Assembly: GCA_030824835.1 (NCBI GenBank)
Contig: JAPJRA010000067.1
Location: 1-10,755 of the forward strand
From: Geminicoccaceae bacterium
GTDB taxonomy: Bacteria > Pseudomonadota > Alphaproteobacteria > Geminicoccales > Geminicoccaceae
Direction of reading: 5' to 3'
Length of the DNA stretch: 10,755 bases
The notes under the pieces were generated by a model, which saw nothing but the letters and a program-made list of their open reading frames with translations, was not told the DNA's origin and made no database searches. Position numbers and translations under genes: made by a program. The first letter of the stretch is position 1; every line of letters starts with the position of its first letter. Shown piece after piece: positions 1-6,201 of the stretch.

Positions 1-300
1 CGCGATCGCCGTTTCGGCCTGGGTGGTCGTCAGCCCGGCCACCGGAATGGCGCCGACCAGCGGCAGCGCCACGGTGCCGGTATCGGTGATGCGAAACTCG
101 CCGGTCAGGCGCGGATCGTTGAAGACCGTGACGCGCAGCTGGTCGCCCGCCCCGAGCCTATAGGCGCCCGCCGTGGTCTCCGGCAGCGGCGGCAGGTTGG
201 CGCCGGGCGTGGCGCAGGCGGCCACCAGCAGCGACAGGCCCAGCACCATTCCGCGCAGCGCACGAGGGCCAGCGGCAGTCAAGAAAGCAGGGCGAGACAT
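1..300 (-). CDS. Wza/GumB-like polysaccharide export lipoprotein (3' end beyond window)
   Basis: The first 100 codons of a gene cut by the left edge. Residues 1-29 form a lipoprotein signal peptide: a charged start, a hydrophobic stretch (MVLGLSLLVAAC) and a lipobox ending in Cys29. From about residue 47 the sequence YRLGAGDQLRVTVFNDP and the following LTGEFRITDTGTVALPLVG match the start of the Poly_export domain of outer-membrane polysaccharide export proteins (Wza, GumB, KpsD class). These form the secretion channel for EPS or capsule in Wzx/Wzy-type systems. The ATG at 300 is preceded by GGGAG at a suitable distance. It lies 110 bp downstream of the beta-barrel gene on the same strand with no clear terminator between them, so co-transcription is likely. 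The family assignment is firm. The symbol is left blank because the specific polymer is unknown. Confidence 0.88.
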   Translation of the reverse strand, partial: MSRPAFLTAAGPRALRGMVLGLSLLVAACATPGANLPPLPETTAGAYRLGAGDQLRVTVFNDPRLTGEFRITDTGTVALPLVGAIPVAGLTTTQAETAIA

Positions 301-410
301 GGGGCACTCCCGGAATAGAGAATTTTTGAGAAAAGCATGACACTGTATCAAAGACTGTCACGCCGGTGAACGCACGTCACATTGAAGCGGCCACGCTCGA
401 GGCCCCGCGA

Positions 411-1772
411 CTACAAGGCGAAGCGCAGCCTGACTTGAAACTGGTTGATCCCGTATTCGCGCGCGCCATCCGGCGCCGAAAGGCGCTCCGTGTGCTGATA
501 GCTGGCGAGCACCGACATGTTGCGGTTCAGCAGCCATTGCGCGCCGACCAGGACAATACCGTCGGTGACATTGCCCTGCTGCGGATAGTCGCGATGCTCG
601 GCCCGCAGCTCACCGGTGACGATGACGTTGCGCAGAAGCTCATGGTCGACGGTGAGCCGTCCCTGGGTGCGCGTATAGCTGACGTTGCTGGCGCGGATGG
701 ATTCCTCGATGGTGCGCGAAACCGCCAGGGTCGCCGTGGTCAGCTGCGTCGGCAGATAGGTCAGCTGGCCTTCGAATGCTGGCCCGCTCAACGTCTTCAA
801 TGCCGGGGAATCATAGGTCCGTTCACGGTAGCCGGCCAGCAGGCGGGCCTGCCAGAGGCCTGTCAGGTCGTAATTGATACCGGCCTGAACCTCCCAGGTG
901 AAGGAATCCCGCCCGCTCTGGCCGGACTGCTGGTAGTTGATGTCCTGCAGGCGGACCAGGGTCAGGATCTCGCGGCCCTCGACAATGCTGTAAGCCGCCT
1001 GGACCTCGCCTAGGATCGTGTCGTAGTCATTGACATTGTTGAAAACGCGGACGCCGTTGACGTCCGAATTCTCATAGCGAATGGTCCTATATTCCGCGGT
1101 GCCGGTCAGGGCCAGGCGATTGAAGGCCGCGGTGCCACCGACCAGGAAGATGTCGCTGTCATAGGGGATGGGCTCGTTCAGGCCGCCGGCCTGCACGTCG
1201 AAATTGTCCACCTCGAGATGCGAGCGGGTGTGCGTGTAGCTGGCTCGCAGAGATGAGGCCCGGCCGATATCGTAGCGGCCGGCGATGCCGACGCTGAAGT
1301 CGTTCCAGTTCTGATTGCTGTTGCTGAAGTGCTGCCGGCTCGATTGCGAGGCGGTCAGGCCCAGCGCATGCCGCGTCCAGAAGCTGTTGGCCGAGACATT
1401 GACGGTCTGCGCGAAGAAGCCGTCTTCCACGTCCTCGCCCGTGCCGGGCTGCAGGTTGTCGTCATAGCCCACGCCGGCCTCCACCGCGCCGTCGAGGCGG
1501 AAGCCGGAGAGGCGCACGCCAGCCGGATCGTAATCGGGCCGCGGCCGGGACCGGACGGTGACGCCACGCTGGGTGTCCTGCGGGCTCATGGTCTGCGGTG
1601 GCTCAGGGGCCGATTGGGCGTGAGCAGGCGCGGCCATTCCAGCCATTGCGGCCGGAATGGCGAGAGCCACCAGACCGTGCAGACAGGAGGCACGCCATGA
1701 TGGGAAGGGCCGGAGAGAAGGGGCGGCAGTGTCTGCCTTCCTGCCGGCGACGTTCTTCTTCTGCAGACGCAT
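411..1772 (-). CDS. Outer-membrane beta-barrel protein of the EPS export locus
   Basis: 453 aa. It begins with an Arg/Lys-rich n-region of about 30 residues, then a hydrophobic core (LHGLVALAIPAAMAGMAAPA) and a likely signal peptidase I site after AHA (residue 52). The mature part opens with a Pro/Gln-rich linker and then alternating strands with glycine-aromatic turns, for example VEAGVGYDDNLQPG near residue 97. It ends in VRLRFAL, as expected of a Bam-assembled barrel. This resembles the putative beta-barrel porin 2 (BBP2_2) proteins often encoded next to Wza-like genes in alphaproteobacterial EPS clusters, where an export or anchoring role is assumed. The gene precedes the export lipoprotein and is probably first in its transcript. 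The ATG at 1772 has only a weak upstream AGGG, and no better in-frame ATG precedes the signal peptide core. The fold is convincing; the exact role is inferred. Confidence 0.82.
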   Translation of the reverse strand: MRLQKKNVAGRKADTAAPSLRPFPSWRASCLHGLVALAIPAAMAGMAAPAHAQSAPEPPQTMSPQDTQRGVTVRSRPRPDYDPAGVRLSGFRLDGAVEAGVGYDDNLQPGTGEDVEDGFFAQTVNVSANSFWTRHALGLTASQSSRQHFSNSNQNWNDFSVGIAGRYDIGRASSLRASYTHTRSHLEVDNFDVQAGGLNEPIPYDSDIFLVGGTAAFNRLALTGTAEYRTIRYENSDVNGVRVFNNVNDYDTILGEVQAAYSIVEGREILTLVRLQDINYQQSGQSGRDSFTWEVQAGINYDLTGLWQARLLAGYRERTYDSPALKTLSGPAFEGQLTYLPTQLTTATLAVSRTIEESIRASNVSYTRTQGRLTVDHELLRNVIVTGELRAEHRDYPQQGNVTDGIVLVGAQWLLNRNMSVLASYQHTERLSAPDGAREYGINQFQVRLRFAL

Positions 1773-1822
1773 TCAGAGGGCCCTACCCAATCTCGTTCTC
1801 TCCCGCATCCCTATGCATGCGG

Positions 1823-1839
1823 CATGGGATTGTCCCATG
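1823..1839. promoter_or_regulatory. Candidate operator: perfect 7-3-7 palindrome CATGGGA-TTG-TCCCATG
   Basis: Two perfect 7-bp inverted arms are separated by 3 bp, in the 188-bp gap between repA and the beta-barrel gene. It covers the candidate -10 element, the usual place for a repressor site. It has no T-tract and is not placed to act as a terminator of repA transcription in a convincing way. I saw no second copy in the window. Confidence 0.45.
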
Positions 1840-1856
1840 AAAACCCACCGGATCAA
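1829..1856 (-). promoter_or_regulatory. Candidate promoter for the beta-barrel/export operon
   Basis: On the minus strand a TTGATC box (1851-1856) and a GACAAT box (1829-1834) are separated by 16 bp. Each matches four of six bases of the sigma-70 consensus. The predicted start is about 50 nt upstream of the beta-barrel ATG. The -10 box lies inside a perfect hyphenated palindrome (1823-1839). The assignment rests on sequence pattern only. Confidence 0.4.
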
Positions 1857-1954
1857 GCCTTTGCCGCACGTCCCGCGAGAGTGTCGATACAACCGTTGCT
1901 TTTCTGCACGCACCTTGCCGACGGCCACTCAATGCCTTTGCGCGCCATGCGACT

Positions 1955-1971
1955 GGGGGGTTAACTCCGGG
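1955..1971 (-). repeat. Outlying iteron overlapping the repA stop codon
   Basis: On the minus strand this reads CCCGGAGTTAACCCCCC, matching the origin iterons at 3059-3073 and 3079-3098. It supplies the last codons of repA (CGG AGT TAA), so the stop codon is part of the repeat. It lies about 1 kb from the main iteron group, at the other end of repA. Confidence 0.75.
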
Positions 1972-2914
1972 CCACGCTGACCAGTCTTTGCGAAACGGGC
2001 GGTCGCGACGGATGCAGGAGGACACCTTCATCAGTCAGTTCCACCCGCGCTTCCGGATAGGCCGCGACAGCAGGAGCAAGGGACTTCCTGAAATCTCTCT
2101 TGAAGGTATGCAGTTCTGAATAGCTGGAGCCAAACTGATCCCTCAGGGCAGTCCAGCGCACTGGCGTCGGACCGCGTAGCGTGTGCAGCCTGTAGGCAAG
2201 CCAGATGTAGAGATCGAGGCTGGCGCTGCGATTGCCGAGTTCGCGCAATGCGGTCTCCTGCAACGGCACCGGATGCTGGCGCATGGCATCGAAGAAAACC
2301 TCATCAAGAACCACGCGGTCATCCCACATCTCGGTCTGACGGAGATCCTCGCCCTGCTCCGAGAAGCGCAGGCCGGAACGCACGAAGCGGCCCGCCGCCC
2401 AGCCTTCCGTGCCCTCGCCCTCCCAGAAGAATTTCAGGCTGCAAGCGGCGATCCGCGCCGCCTGCTCGCGCAATGCCTTGCCTGTCTCGCCGCCCCAGGA
2501 AAGACCCATGCGACCCAGCCAATCCCGCATGGAGCGGCCCAGCTCGACCTCGCGGCTGTTTGTCCTGGCGGCCTGGGTCTGCAGGTAGAGCAGGATCATC
2601 CTGGCTCTGGCGCCATACGGGACGCCATGCAGTTTCGGCGCGCCACGGGCCAGCCTGAGACGACCGGGCTCCACCAGCAGCGTGACGCGGTGCCCCCGCT
2701 TCTCCCAGGCGCTGTCATCGGGGAGTCGCTTGTGGGGCAGGGATGTCAGGCAGAAGCCCGTATAAGTAATCCCAATGCGGCTGGCATCATCAGCCAGGAC
2801 CTCCGCAGCGATATCCACCAGGGCCTTGCGCTCCGGAGGGACCATGGCGCGCGCCTGATCCCTGCCATGGAGTAGGACCAAGTGGCGTACACCATGCGCT
2901 GCATCTTCCTGCAT
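1961..2914 (-). CDS. repA: RepA-family plasmid replication initiator (RepA_C)
   Basis: 317 aa from the ATG at 2914. This is a plasmid-encoded RepA protein of the alphaproteobacterial RepA_C family (PF04796), which binds iterons and opens the origin. Recognisable family blocks are TGFCLTSLPHKRLPDDS (about 52-68), VTLLVEPG (77-84), GVPYGARARMILLYLQTQA (97-115), REVELGRSMRDWL (121-133), WDDRVVLDEVFFDAMRQHPVPL (197-218), ASLDLYIWLAYRLHTL (231-246) and the end block VLLHPSRPPV (298-307). The helical SLDLYIWLAYRL region is typical of winged-helix initiators. An upstream in-frame TTG at 2929 would add five residues. The ATG is preferred because AGAGAGG lies just before it. The gene reads away from five iterons, a DnaA box and an AT-rich segment, and its stop codon is itself inside an iteron. 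Autoregulation by the iteron at 2971-2986 is likely but inferred. Confidence 0.9.
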   Translation of the reverse strand: MQEDAAHGVRHLVLLHGRDQARAMVPPERKALVDIAAEVLADDASRIGITYTGFCLTSLPHKRLPDDSAWEKRGHRVTLLVEPGRLRLARGAPKLHGVPYGARARMILLYLQTQAARTNSREVELGRSMRDWLGRMGLSWGGETGKALREQAARIAACSLKFFWEGEGTEGWAAGRFVRSGLRFSEQGEDLRQTEMWDDRVVLDEVFFDAMRQHPVPLQETALRELGNRSASLDLYIWLAYRLHTLRGPTPVRWTALRDQFGSSYSELHTFKRDFRKSLAPAVAAYPEARVELTDEGVLLHPSRPPVSQRLVSVARS

Positions 2915-2954
2915 GGCCCTCTCTGCCAAAGCTTGGCCCTAGTTGCCGGGAGAG

Positions 2955-2967
2955 GACGGCTGCCGTC
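2955..2967. promoter_or_regulatory. 13-bp inverted repeat upstream of repA
   Basis: GACGGC-T-GCCGTC, with perfect 6-bp arms, lies 41-53 bp upstream of the repA ATG, between it and the first iteron. It would fall in the repA leader or promoter. It could be an operator or a leader hairpin; nothing distinguishes these. Confidence 0.35.
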
Positions 2968-2970
2968 AAT

Positions 2971-2986
2971 GGGGGGATAACTCCGG
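2971..2986 (-). repeat. Iteron 1 (inverted, TTATCC type)
   Basis: On the minus strand: CCGGAGTTATCCCCCC. It is the only origin copy in inverted orientation and the closest to repA (56 bp from its ATG), so it is the best candidate for repA autoregulation. Confidence 0.8.
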
Positions 2987-2990
2987 TCTC

Positions 2991-3024
2991 TATGTAGTTA
3001 ACTAGTAGATTCTTATTAGTTGAA
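2991..3024. other. AT-rich segment, candidate DNA unwinding element
   Basis: About 34 bp with roughly three quarters A+T in an otherwise GC-rich window, lying between the inverted iteron and the first direct iteron. It contains the 10-bp palindrome TAGTTAACTA at 2995-3004. Its position inside the origin suggests the site of strand opening. It could also carry the repA promoter, but no convincing -35/-10 pair was found. Confidence 0.6.
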
Positions 3025-3025
3025 T

Positions 3026-3045
3026 CCGGAGTTATCCCCCCGGGA
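3026..3045 (+). repeat. Iteron 2 (TTATCC type)
   Basis: CCGGAGTTATCCCCCCGGGA. Together with the next bases it forms a perfect dyad TTATCCC-CCC-GGGATAA at 3032-3048, so this copy may bind an initiator dimer. Confidence 0.85.
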
Positions 3046-3058
3046 TAAGCCCGCTTTT

Positions 3059-3073
3059 CGGAGTTAACCCCCC
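3059..3073 (+). repeat. Iteron 3 (TTAACC type)
   Basis: CGGAGTTAACCCCCC. It starts 32 bp after iteron 2 and lacks the GGGA tail of the other direct copies. Confidence 0.82.
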
Positions 3074-3078
3074 AATTC

Positions 3079-3098
3079 CCGGAGTTAACCCCCTGGGA
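3079..3098 (+). repeat. Iteron 4 (TTAACC type)
   Basis: CCGGAGTTAACCCCCTGGGA. It starts 21 bp after iteron 3 (two helical turns) and has the GGGA tail, with T replacing one C. Confidence 0.85.
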
Positions 3099-3112
3099 TA
3101 GATGCCTTGTTC

Positions 3113-3121
3113 TGTGGATAA
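3113..3121 (-). other. DnaA box
   Basis: On the minus strand this reads TTATCCACA, a perfect match to the consensus DnaA-binding 9-mer. It lies between iterons 4 and 5, as expected of an iteron origin that needs host DnaA. Confidence 0.78.
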
Positions 3122-3142
3122 TTCCTGACCGTCCGGAAGGGT

Positions 3143-3161
3143 CGGAGTTATCCCCCCGGGA
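3143..3161 (+). repeat. Iteron 5 (TTATCC type)
   Basis: CGGAGTTATCCCCCCGGGA. It starts 63 bp (six turns) after iteron 4 and is the outermost copy, 38 bp from the terminator of the sugar operon. Its dyad is near-perfect (TTATCCC / GGGACAA). Confidence 0.83.
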
Positions 3162-3198
3162 CAATGTGGGCGAATCGGGCATGGCCTACCGGCCCCGG

Positions 3199-3234
3199 AA
3201 AACCGAAGGGCGCGGCCCCTTCGGAGCCGCGCCC
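3199..3234 (-). terminator. Rho-independent terminator of the rfbF operon
   Basis: On the minus strand, a 9-bp perfect GC stem (GGGCGCGGC / GCCGCGCCC, arms at 3226-3234 and 3208-3216) with a 9-nt loop is followed by TTCGGTTTT. It begins 31 bp after the stop codon of the SAF-domain oxidoreductase. It would also keep operon transcripts from running into the origin. Confidence 0.82.
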
Positions 3235-3265
3235 TGGATGTTCTCGACGGCGCCCGGCGACGCCG

Positions 3266-4552
3266 TCAGGCCGCGTAGAGCGCGTCCTGCTCGGAGCGCA
3301 GTCGATCGATCATCCGGCCTTCCGGAATCTCGACGTCGTCATAAGTCAGCACCGCATCCTTCGGGACATCGCGCTTCAGCGTACAGCCGAAGGCCAAACC
3401 CATCGGCAGCAAACCCTCGCGGCGCGAGGTCGCGTAATCTTCGCACTGGCCGTAACTCATGTAGCCGCCCAGGGCATCGATCGTCTCGCCCGCCTTCAGA
3501 TTGATCTTGGCGGTGGTGATGACATCGACGCGGGGGCCATCGATCGGCTGGATGACCGGATCCTGGCACAGCACGACTCGCGCCACGGAAAGCGGCACCT
3601 CGAAATGGCAGAGGTGATAGGGCGTGTAGAAACTGTAGAGTGGCCCGGTGCCCAGCTTGTACAGGTTCAGGTAGTGCTTCTGCTTGGGATCGTCATGCGT
3701 GGCCAGGACATAGACGCCAGGGCCCGGCTTGCTGCCGACGACATAGTCGACGATGCCCCCCTTCTCCCGCAGCATGTCGATGTCGTAGGACTTGGTCAGT
3801 TCATCGACATGGCCGGCATGGTTGAGGCCGATCATGCCGCGCCGGGCCACCGTCATGCCCGTGGCATTGGCGACGATCGCCTGCTCGAAGCTGATCTTGG
3901 TGCCATCCGCGAAGCTGGTCACCATGTAGGGATCCTGCCCCCATTGGGCGGCAAAGCCGGCCTGGGTGGTCGGATTGCGGTAGGGATCCTGCAGCCCCTT
4001 GATATTGCCGCAAACCAGCGGCGTCAGGCCGATGGAAACCACGAAGCGGTAGAGATTCATCTGCACGCCGGGCTGGTCGCCGTCGCAGCCCGTGAAGATG
4101 ACACCCGCCGCATCGGCCTTGCGCTTGAGCAAGGGCCCGACCGTCGCATCGAGCTCGGCATTCATCGAGACCATGTGCTTGCGGTTCTCGATGGCCGCCA
4201 GGGTGATGGCGGCGCCGTATTCGATGGCGCCGGTGGCATCGATCAGGCAATCCAGGTCCGGATTGCGGCAGAGCAGCAGCGGATCCTGGGTGATGGCGGC
4301 CCGGCCCTGGCGGATGCAATCGGCCAGGGCATCATCGGTCTCCACCACCGCGATATCGGTGACGCCGGCCTGCTCGAAGGCCAGGCGGGCCTTGTCGAGG
4401 CTGCGATTGCAGATCACCGCCAGCGTCATGCCCGGGACCGAGTTGACGATCTGGTTGGTGACGCCCTTGGCCATGAAGCCGGCCCCGAACATGCCGACCA
4501 GGACCGGCTTGCCGGAAGCCTCGCGCTGCCGCAGCAGCCTGTCATAGATCAT
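3266..4552 (-). CDS. NAD(P)-binding oxidoreductase, homoserine-dehydrogenase-like with C-terminal SAF domain
   Basis: 428 aa from the ATG at 4552, which has GAGAG upstream. A much longer open frame exists upstream, but it overlaps the epimerase gene and is not homology-like. Residues 17-28 (VLVGMFGAGFMA) form a Rossmann dinucleotide-binding loop, followed by an acidic/Arg nucleotide region (ICNRS, about 47-51) and DCLIDATGAIEYGA (101-114). The C-terminal part (about 345-411), including INLKAGETIDALGGYMSYG and LKRDVPKDAVLTYDDVEIP, matches a SAF domain. This architecture corresponds to predicted homoserine dehydrogenases with a SAF domain (COG4091). Here it is last in an operon of nucleotide-sugar genes, so a role in making or modifying an unusual sugar or a substituent is more likely than amino-acid synthesis. 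The substrate cannot be read from sequence. It starts 17 bp after the epimerase stop codon. Confidence 0.8.
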   Translation of the reverse strand: MIYDRLLRQREASGKPVLVGMFGAGFMAKGVTNQIVNSVPGMTLAVICNRSLDKARLAFEQAGVTDIAVVETDDALADCIRQGRAAITQDPLLLCRNPDLDCLIDATGAIEYGAAITLAAIENRKHMVSMNAELDATVGPLLKRKADAAGVIFTGCDGDQPGVQMNLYRFVVSIGLTPLVCGNIKGLQDPYRNPTTQAGFAAQWGQDPYMVTSFADGTKISFEQAIVANATGMTVARRGMIGLNHAGHVDELTKSYDIDMLREKGGIVDYVVGSKPGPGVYVLATHDDPKQKHYLNLYKLGTGPLYSFYTPYHLCHFEVPLSVARVVLCQDPVIQPIDGPRVDVITTAKINLKAGETIDALGGYMSYGQCEDYATSRREGLLPMGLAFGCTLKRDVPKDAVLTYDDVEIPEGRMIDRLRSEQDALYAA

Positions 4553-4569
4553 GATGGTTCTCTCAGCGC

Positions 4570-5136
4570 CTAGCGCAGGCCGCGCAGTTGCTCGACCCCG
4601 TGGAAATCGGGATCGAAGGCCGGCCAGTTGAGGTCCTTCTCGGAGGCGATCTCCGGCTGCAGCGGCCACTCGATGCCGAGATGCGGATCGTTGTAGCGCA
4701 GGCCACGCTCACCGCCGGGCATATAGGGGTCGCTGACCATGTAGAAGGCTTCGGTGTTGTCGCGCAGGGTGATGAAACCATGCGCGAAACCCCGGGGGAC
4801 ATAGAGCATCTTGCGGTTCTCGGCGCTCAGCTCGACGCCGAACCACTTCCCCTCGCTGGGTGAGCCGGGGCGCAGATCGACGATGACGTCGAACAGCGCA
4901 CCCTGAAGGCAGCGCACCAGCTTCACCTCCGCGGCCGGCGGAAGCTGGTAATGCATGCCGCGCAGCGTACCCTTGCGGAGGCTCAGGGAGTTGTTCACCT
5001 GAGCGTAGCGGCTGACCAGCCCCGCTTTGGCGAACTCGTCCTCGCAGAAGGCCCGGGCGAAGAAGCCGCGGTCGTCGTGCCGCGGCTCGATCTCGATCAC
5101 ATAGGCGTCCTGCAGCGGGGTCTTGCTGAAGATCAT
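4570..5136 (-). CDS. rfbC: dTDP-4-dehydrorhamnose 3,5-epimerase-like (RmlC family)
   Basis: 188 aa, the usual RmlC length. The cupin shows the family landmarks: DRGFFARAF (22-30), QVNNSLSLRKGTLRGMHYQ (46-64) with catalytic-type His62, Lys72, LFDVIVDLRPGSP (81-93), LYVPRGFAHGF (111-121), Tyr132 and Tyr138, RYNDPHLGIEWP (147-158) and SEKDLNWP (165-172) with Asp168 as the likely His partner. It would epimerise C3 and/or C5 of a 4-keto-6-deoxy nucleotide sugar. Its ATG overlaps the stop codon of the upstream SDR gene by 4 bp (ATGA), implying translational coupling. Because the operon begins with a cytidylyltransferase and not a thymidylyltransferase, the true substrate may be a CDP-sugar. The symbol is therefore given by family and not by proven substrate. 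Confidence 0.85.
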   Translation of the reverse strand: MIFSKTPLQDAYVIEIEPRHDDRGFFARAFCEDEFAKAGLVSRYAQVNNSLSLRKGTLRGMHYQLPPAAEVKLVRCLQGALFDVIVDLRPGSPSEGKWFGVELSAENRKMLYVPRGFAHGFITLRDNTEAFYMVSDPYMPGGERGLRYNDPHLGIEWPLQPEIASEKDLNWPAFDPDFHGVEQLRGLR

Positions 5137-6194
5137 GCCGGCACCCGGTGACGCTGCTCCAGATTCTCGTTCACCGAGCCGGAATTGATGTGCCGCTCCA
5201 GCGTCACCAGGCGGATGGCCGGCGACTTGCGGTAGTCGCGATCGGCGAAGCCCTGCTCCTTCAGCCGGTCCCGCAATTCGGCGATGGCGCCGTCCAGCGT
5301 CTCCTGCGGCTGATGGTCCGGGGCGAGTTCCGCGTAAAGCGAGAAGTCGACCTTGTAGGAGCGCTTGTCCGGGGGGGCCTCGGTCGCGATGGAAACCTTG
5401 GCCTCCGGAAGAGCCCGGCCAACCGCCTCCGCCAGATCCCGCACCTGATAATTCCAGCGTGCCGAGCCGACATTGACGGTCAGGAACTTGCCGCCATTGT
5501 CCGGCGAGCGCTGCACGGCCCATTCAATGGCTCGCGCCATGTCACGCACATGGATCAGCGGCCGCCAGGGCGTGCCATCGCTGAGCACGCTGACTTCGCC
5601 ATTGGCCAGGGCGCCGGCGACGAAATCATTCAGCACCAGGTCCAGACGCAGCCGCGGCGACATGCCGCAGGCGGTCGCGAAGCGCAGGCAGCTGATGACC
5701 ATGCCGCTGTTGTCGAGCGCGCGGAGGGAGTCCTCGGTCGCGATCTTGGACCGAGCATAGGCCGTCAGGGGGTTGAGCGTGTCGCTCTCCACCCGGGCGC
5801 GGCCCTCGGAGGCGAAGCCATAGACGCTGCAGCTCGAGGCGAAGACGAAATGGCCGACACCGGCTTCCGCCGCCGCCTTGGCGACCTTGACGCTGGCTCG
5901 GTGGTTGATCTCGTCCGTCACCGCCTCGAAGCGCTGCCCCATCGGATCGTTCGAGATGGCGGCCAGATGCACCACCGCATCGAAGCCCCGCAGATCTTCC
6001 GTGGTGATGTCGCGGACATCGCCGAAGCGCTGCTCATTCAGCAGGGTTTCGGGCAGCGGATCGCGGGTGGTCAGGCAATGGCCGAACCAGCCGGTATCAT
6101 GGCCGACGAGATAGGCTTCCGGAAATGTCTCGCGCAGACGCGCCACGACGACGGGGCCGACATAGCCCATATTGCCGGTGATCAGGATACGCAT
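5133..6194 (-). CDS. Extended SDR, NAD-dependent nucleotide-sugar epimerase/dehydratase
   Basis: 353 aa from the ATG at 6194. Motifs are MRILITGNMGYVG (1-13, NAD-binding TGxxGxxG), HLAAISNDP (77-85), FASSCSVYG (118-126, active-site Ser region), TAYARSK (144-150, catalytic YxxxK) and RPLIHVRDMARAI (211-223). This is the COG0451/WcaG type acting on nucleotide sugars (epimerase, 4-keto reductase or dehydratase). It does not look like RfbG CDP-glucose 4,6-dehydratase, which normally follows rfbF. About 35 C-terminal residues (SPAIRLVTLERHINSGSVNE) extend beyond the core fold. The gene starts 7 bp after rfbF, with a Shine-Dalgarno GGAAGG near the rfbF stop, and overlaps the next gene by 4 bp. The exact reaction is not determined. 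Confidence 0.82.
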   Translation of the reverse strand: MRILITGNMGYVGPVVVARLRETFPEAYLVGHDTGWFGHCLTTRDPLPETLLNEQRFGDVRDITTEDLRGFDAVVHLAAISNDPMGQRFEAVTDEINHRASVKVAKAAAEAGVGHFVFASSCSVYGFASEGRARVESDTLNPLTAYARSKIATEDSLRALDNSGMVISCLRFATACGMSPRLRLDLVLNDFVAGALANGEVSVLSDGTPWRPLIHVRDMARAIEWAVQRSPDNGGKFLTVNVGSARWNYQVRDLAEAVGRALPEAKVSIATEAPPDKRSYKVDFSLYAELAPDHQPQETLDGAIAELRDRLKEQGFADRDYRKSPAIRLVTLERHINSGSVNENLEQRHRVPA

Positions 6195-6201
6195 TGGGTG
6201 T

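Larger units (their letters stand above)
2971..3161. other. Putative iteron-type plasmid replication origin (oriV)
   Basis: About 190 bp directly upstream of repA contain five copies of a GGAGTTA(T/A)CCCCC repeat (one inverted), an AT-rich segment (2991-3024), and a consensus DnaA box (3113-3121). This is the standard composition of an iteron origin: initiator sites, a DnaA site and a region that melts. The GGAGTT starts of the four direct copies are at 3028, 3060, 3081 and 3144, spaced 32, 21 and 63 bp, close to 3, 2 and 6 helical turns. This would place bound initiators on one face of the DNA. Function is inferred from composition and from the adjacent initiator gene. Confidence 0.85.

Noticed and set aside
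338..360. Imperfect inverted repeat TGACAC...CTGTCA and a TTGATA box upstream of the Wza-like gene
   Set aside because: Only 5-bp arms match and no good -10 lies at proper spacing. Read-through from the beta-barrel gene explains expression adequately.
2790..3182. 130-aa minus-strand frame reading through the iterons and the start of repA
   Set aside because: It reads repeated GVNS/GVIP peptides only because it translates the iterons, overlaps repA in another frame, and has no protein-like composition.
3164..4573. 469-aa plus-strand frame opposite the SAF-domain oxidoreductase
   Set aside because: Antisense shadow of a clear family protein in GC-rich DNA. Its composition (His/Asp/Gly/Arg/Gln rich) and lack of motifs are typical of such shadows. 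The same applies to the long plus frames at 5148-6425 and 366-1013.
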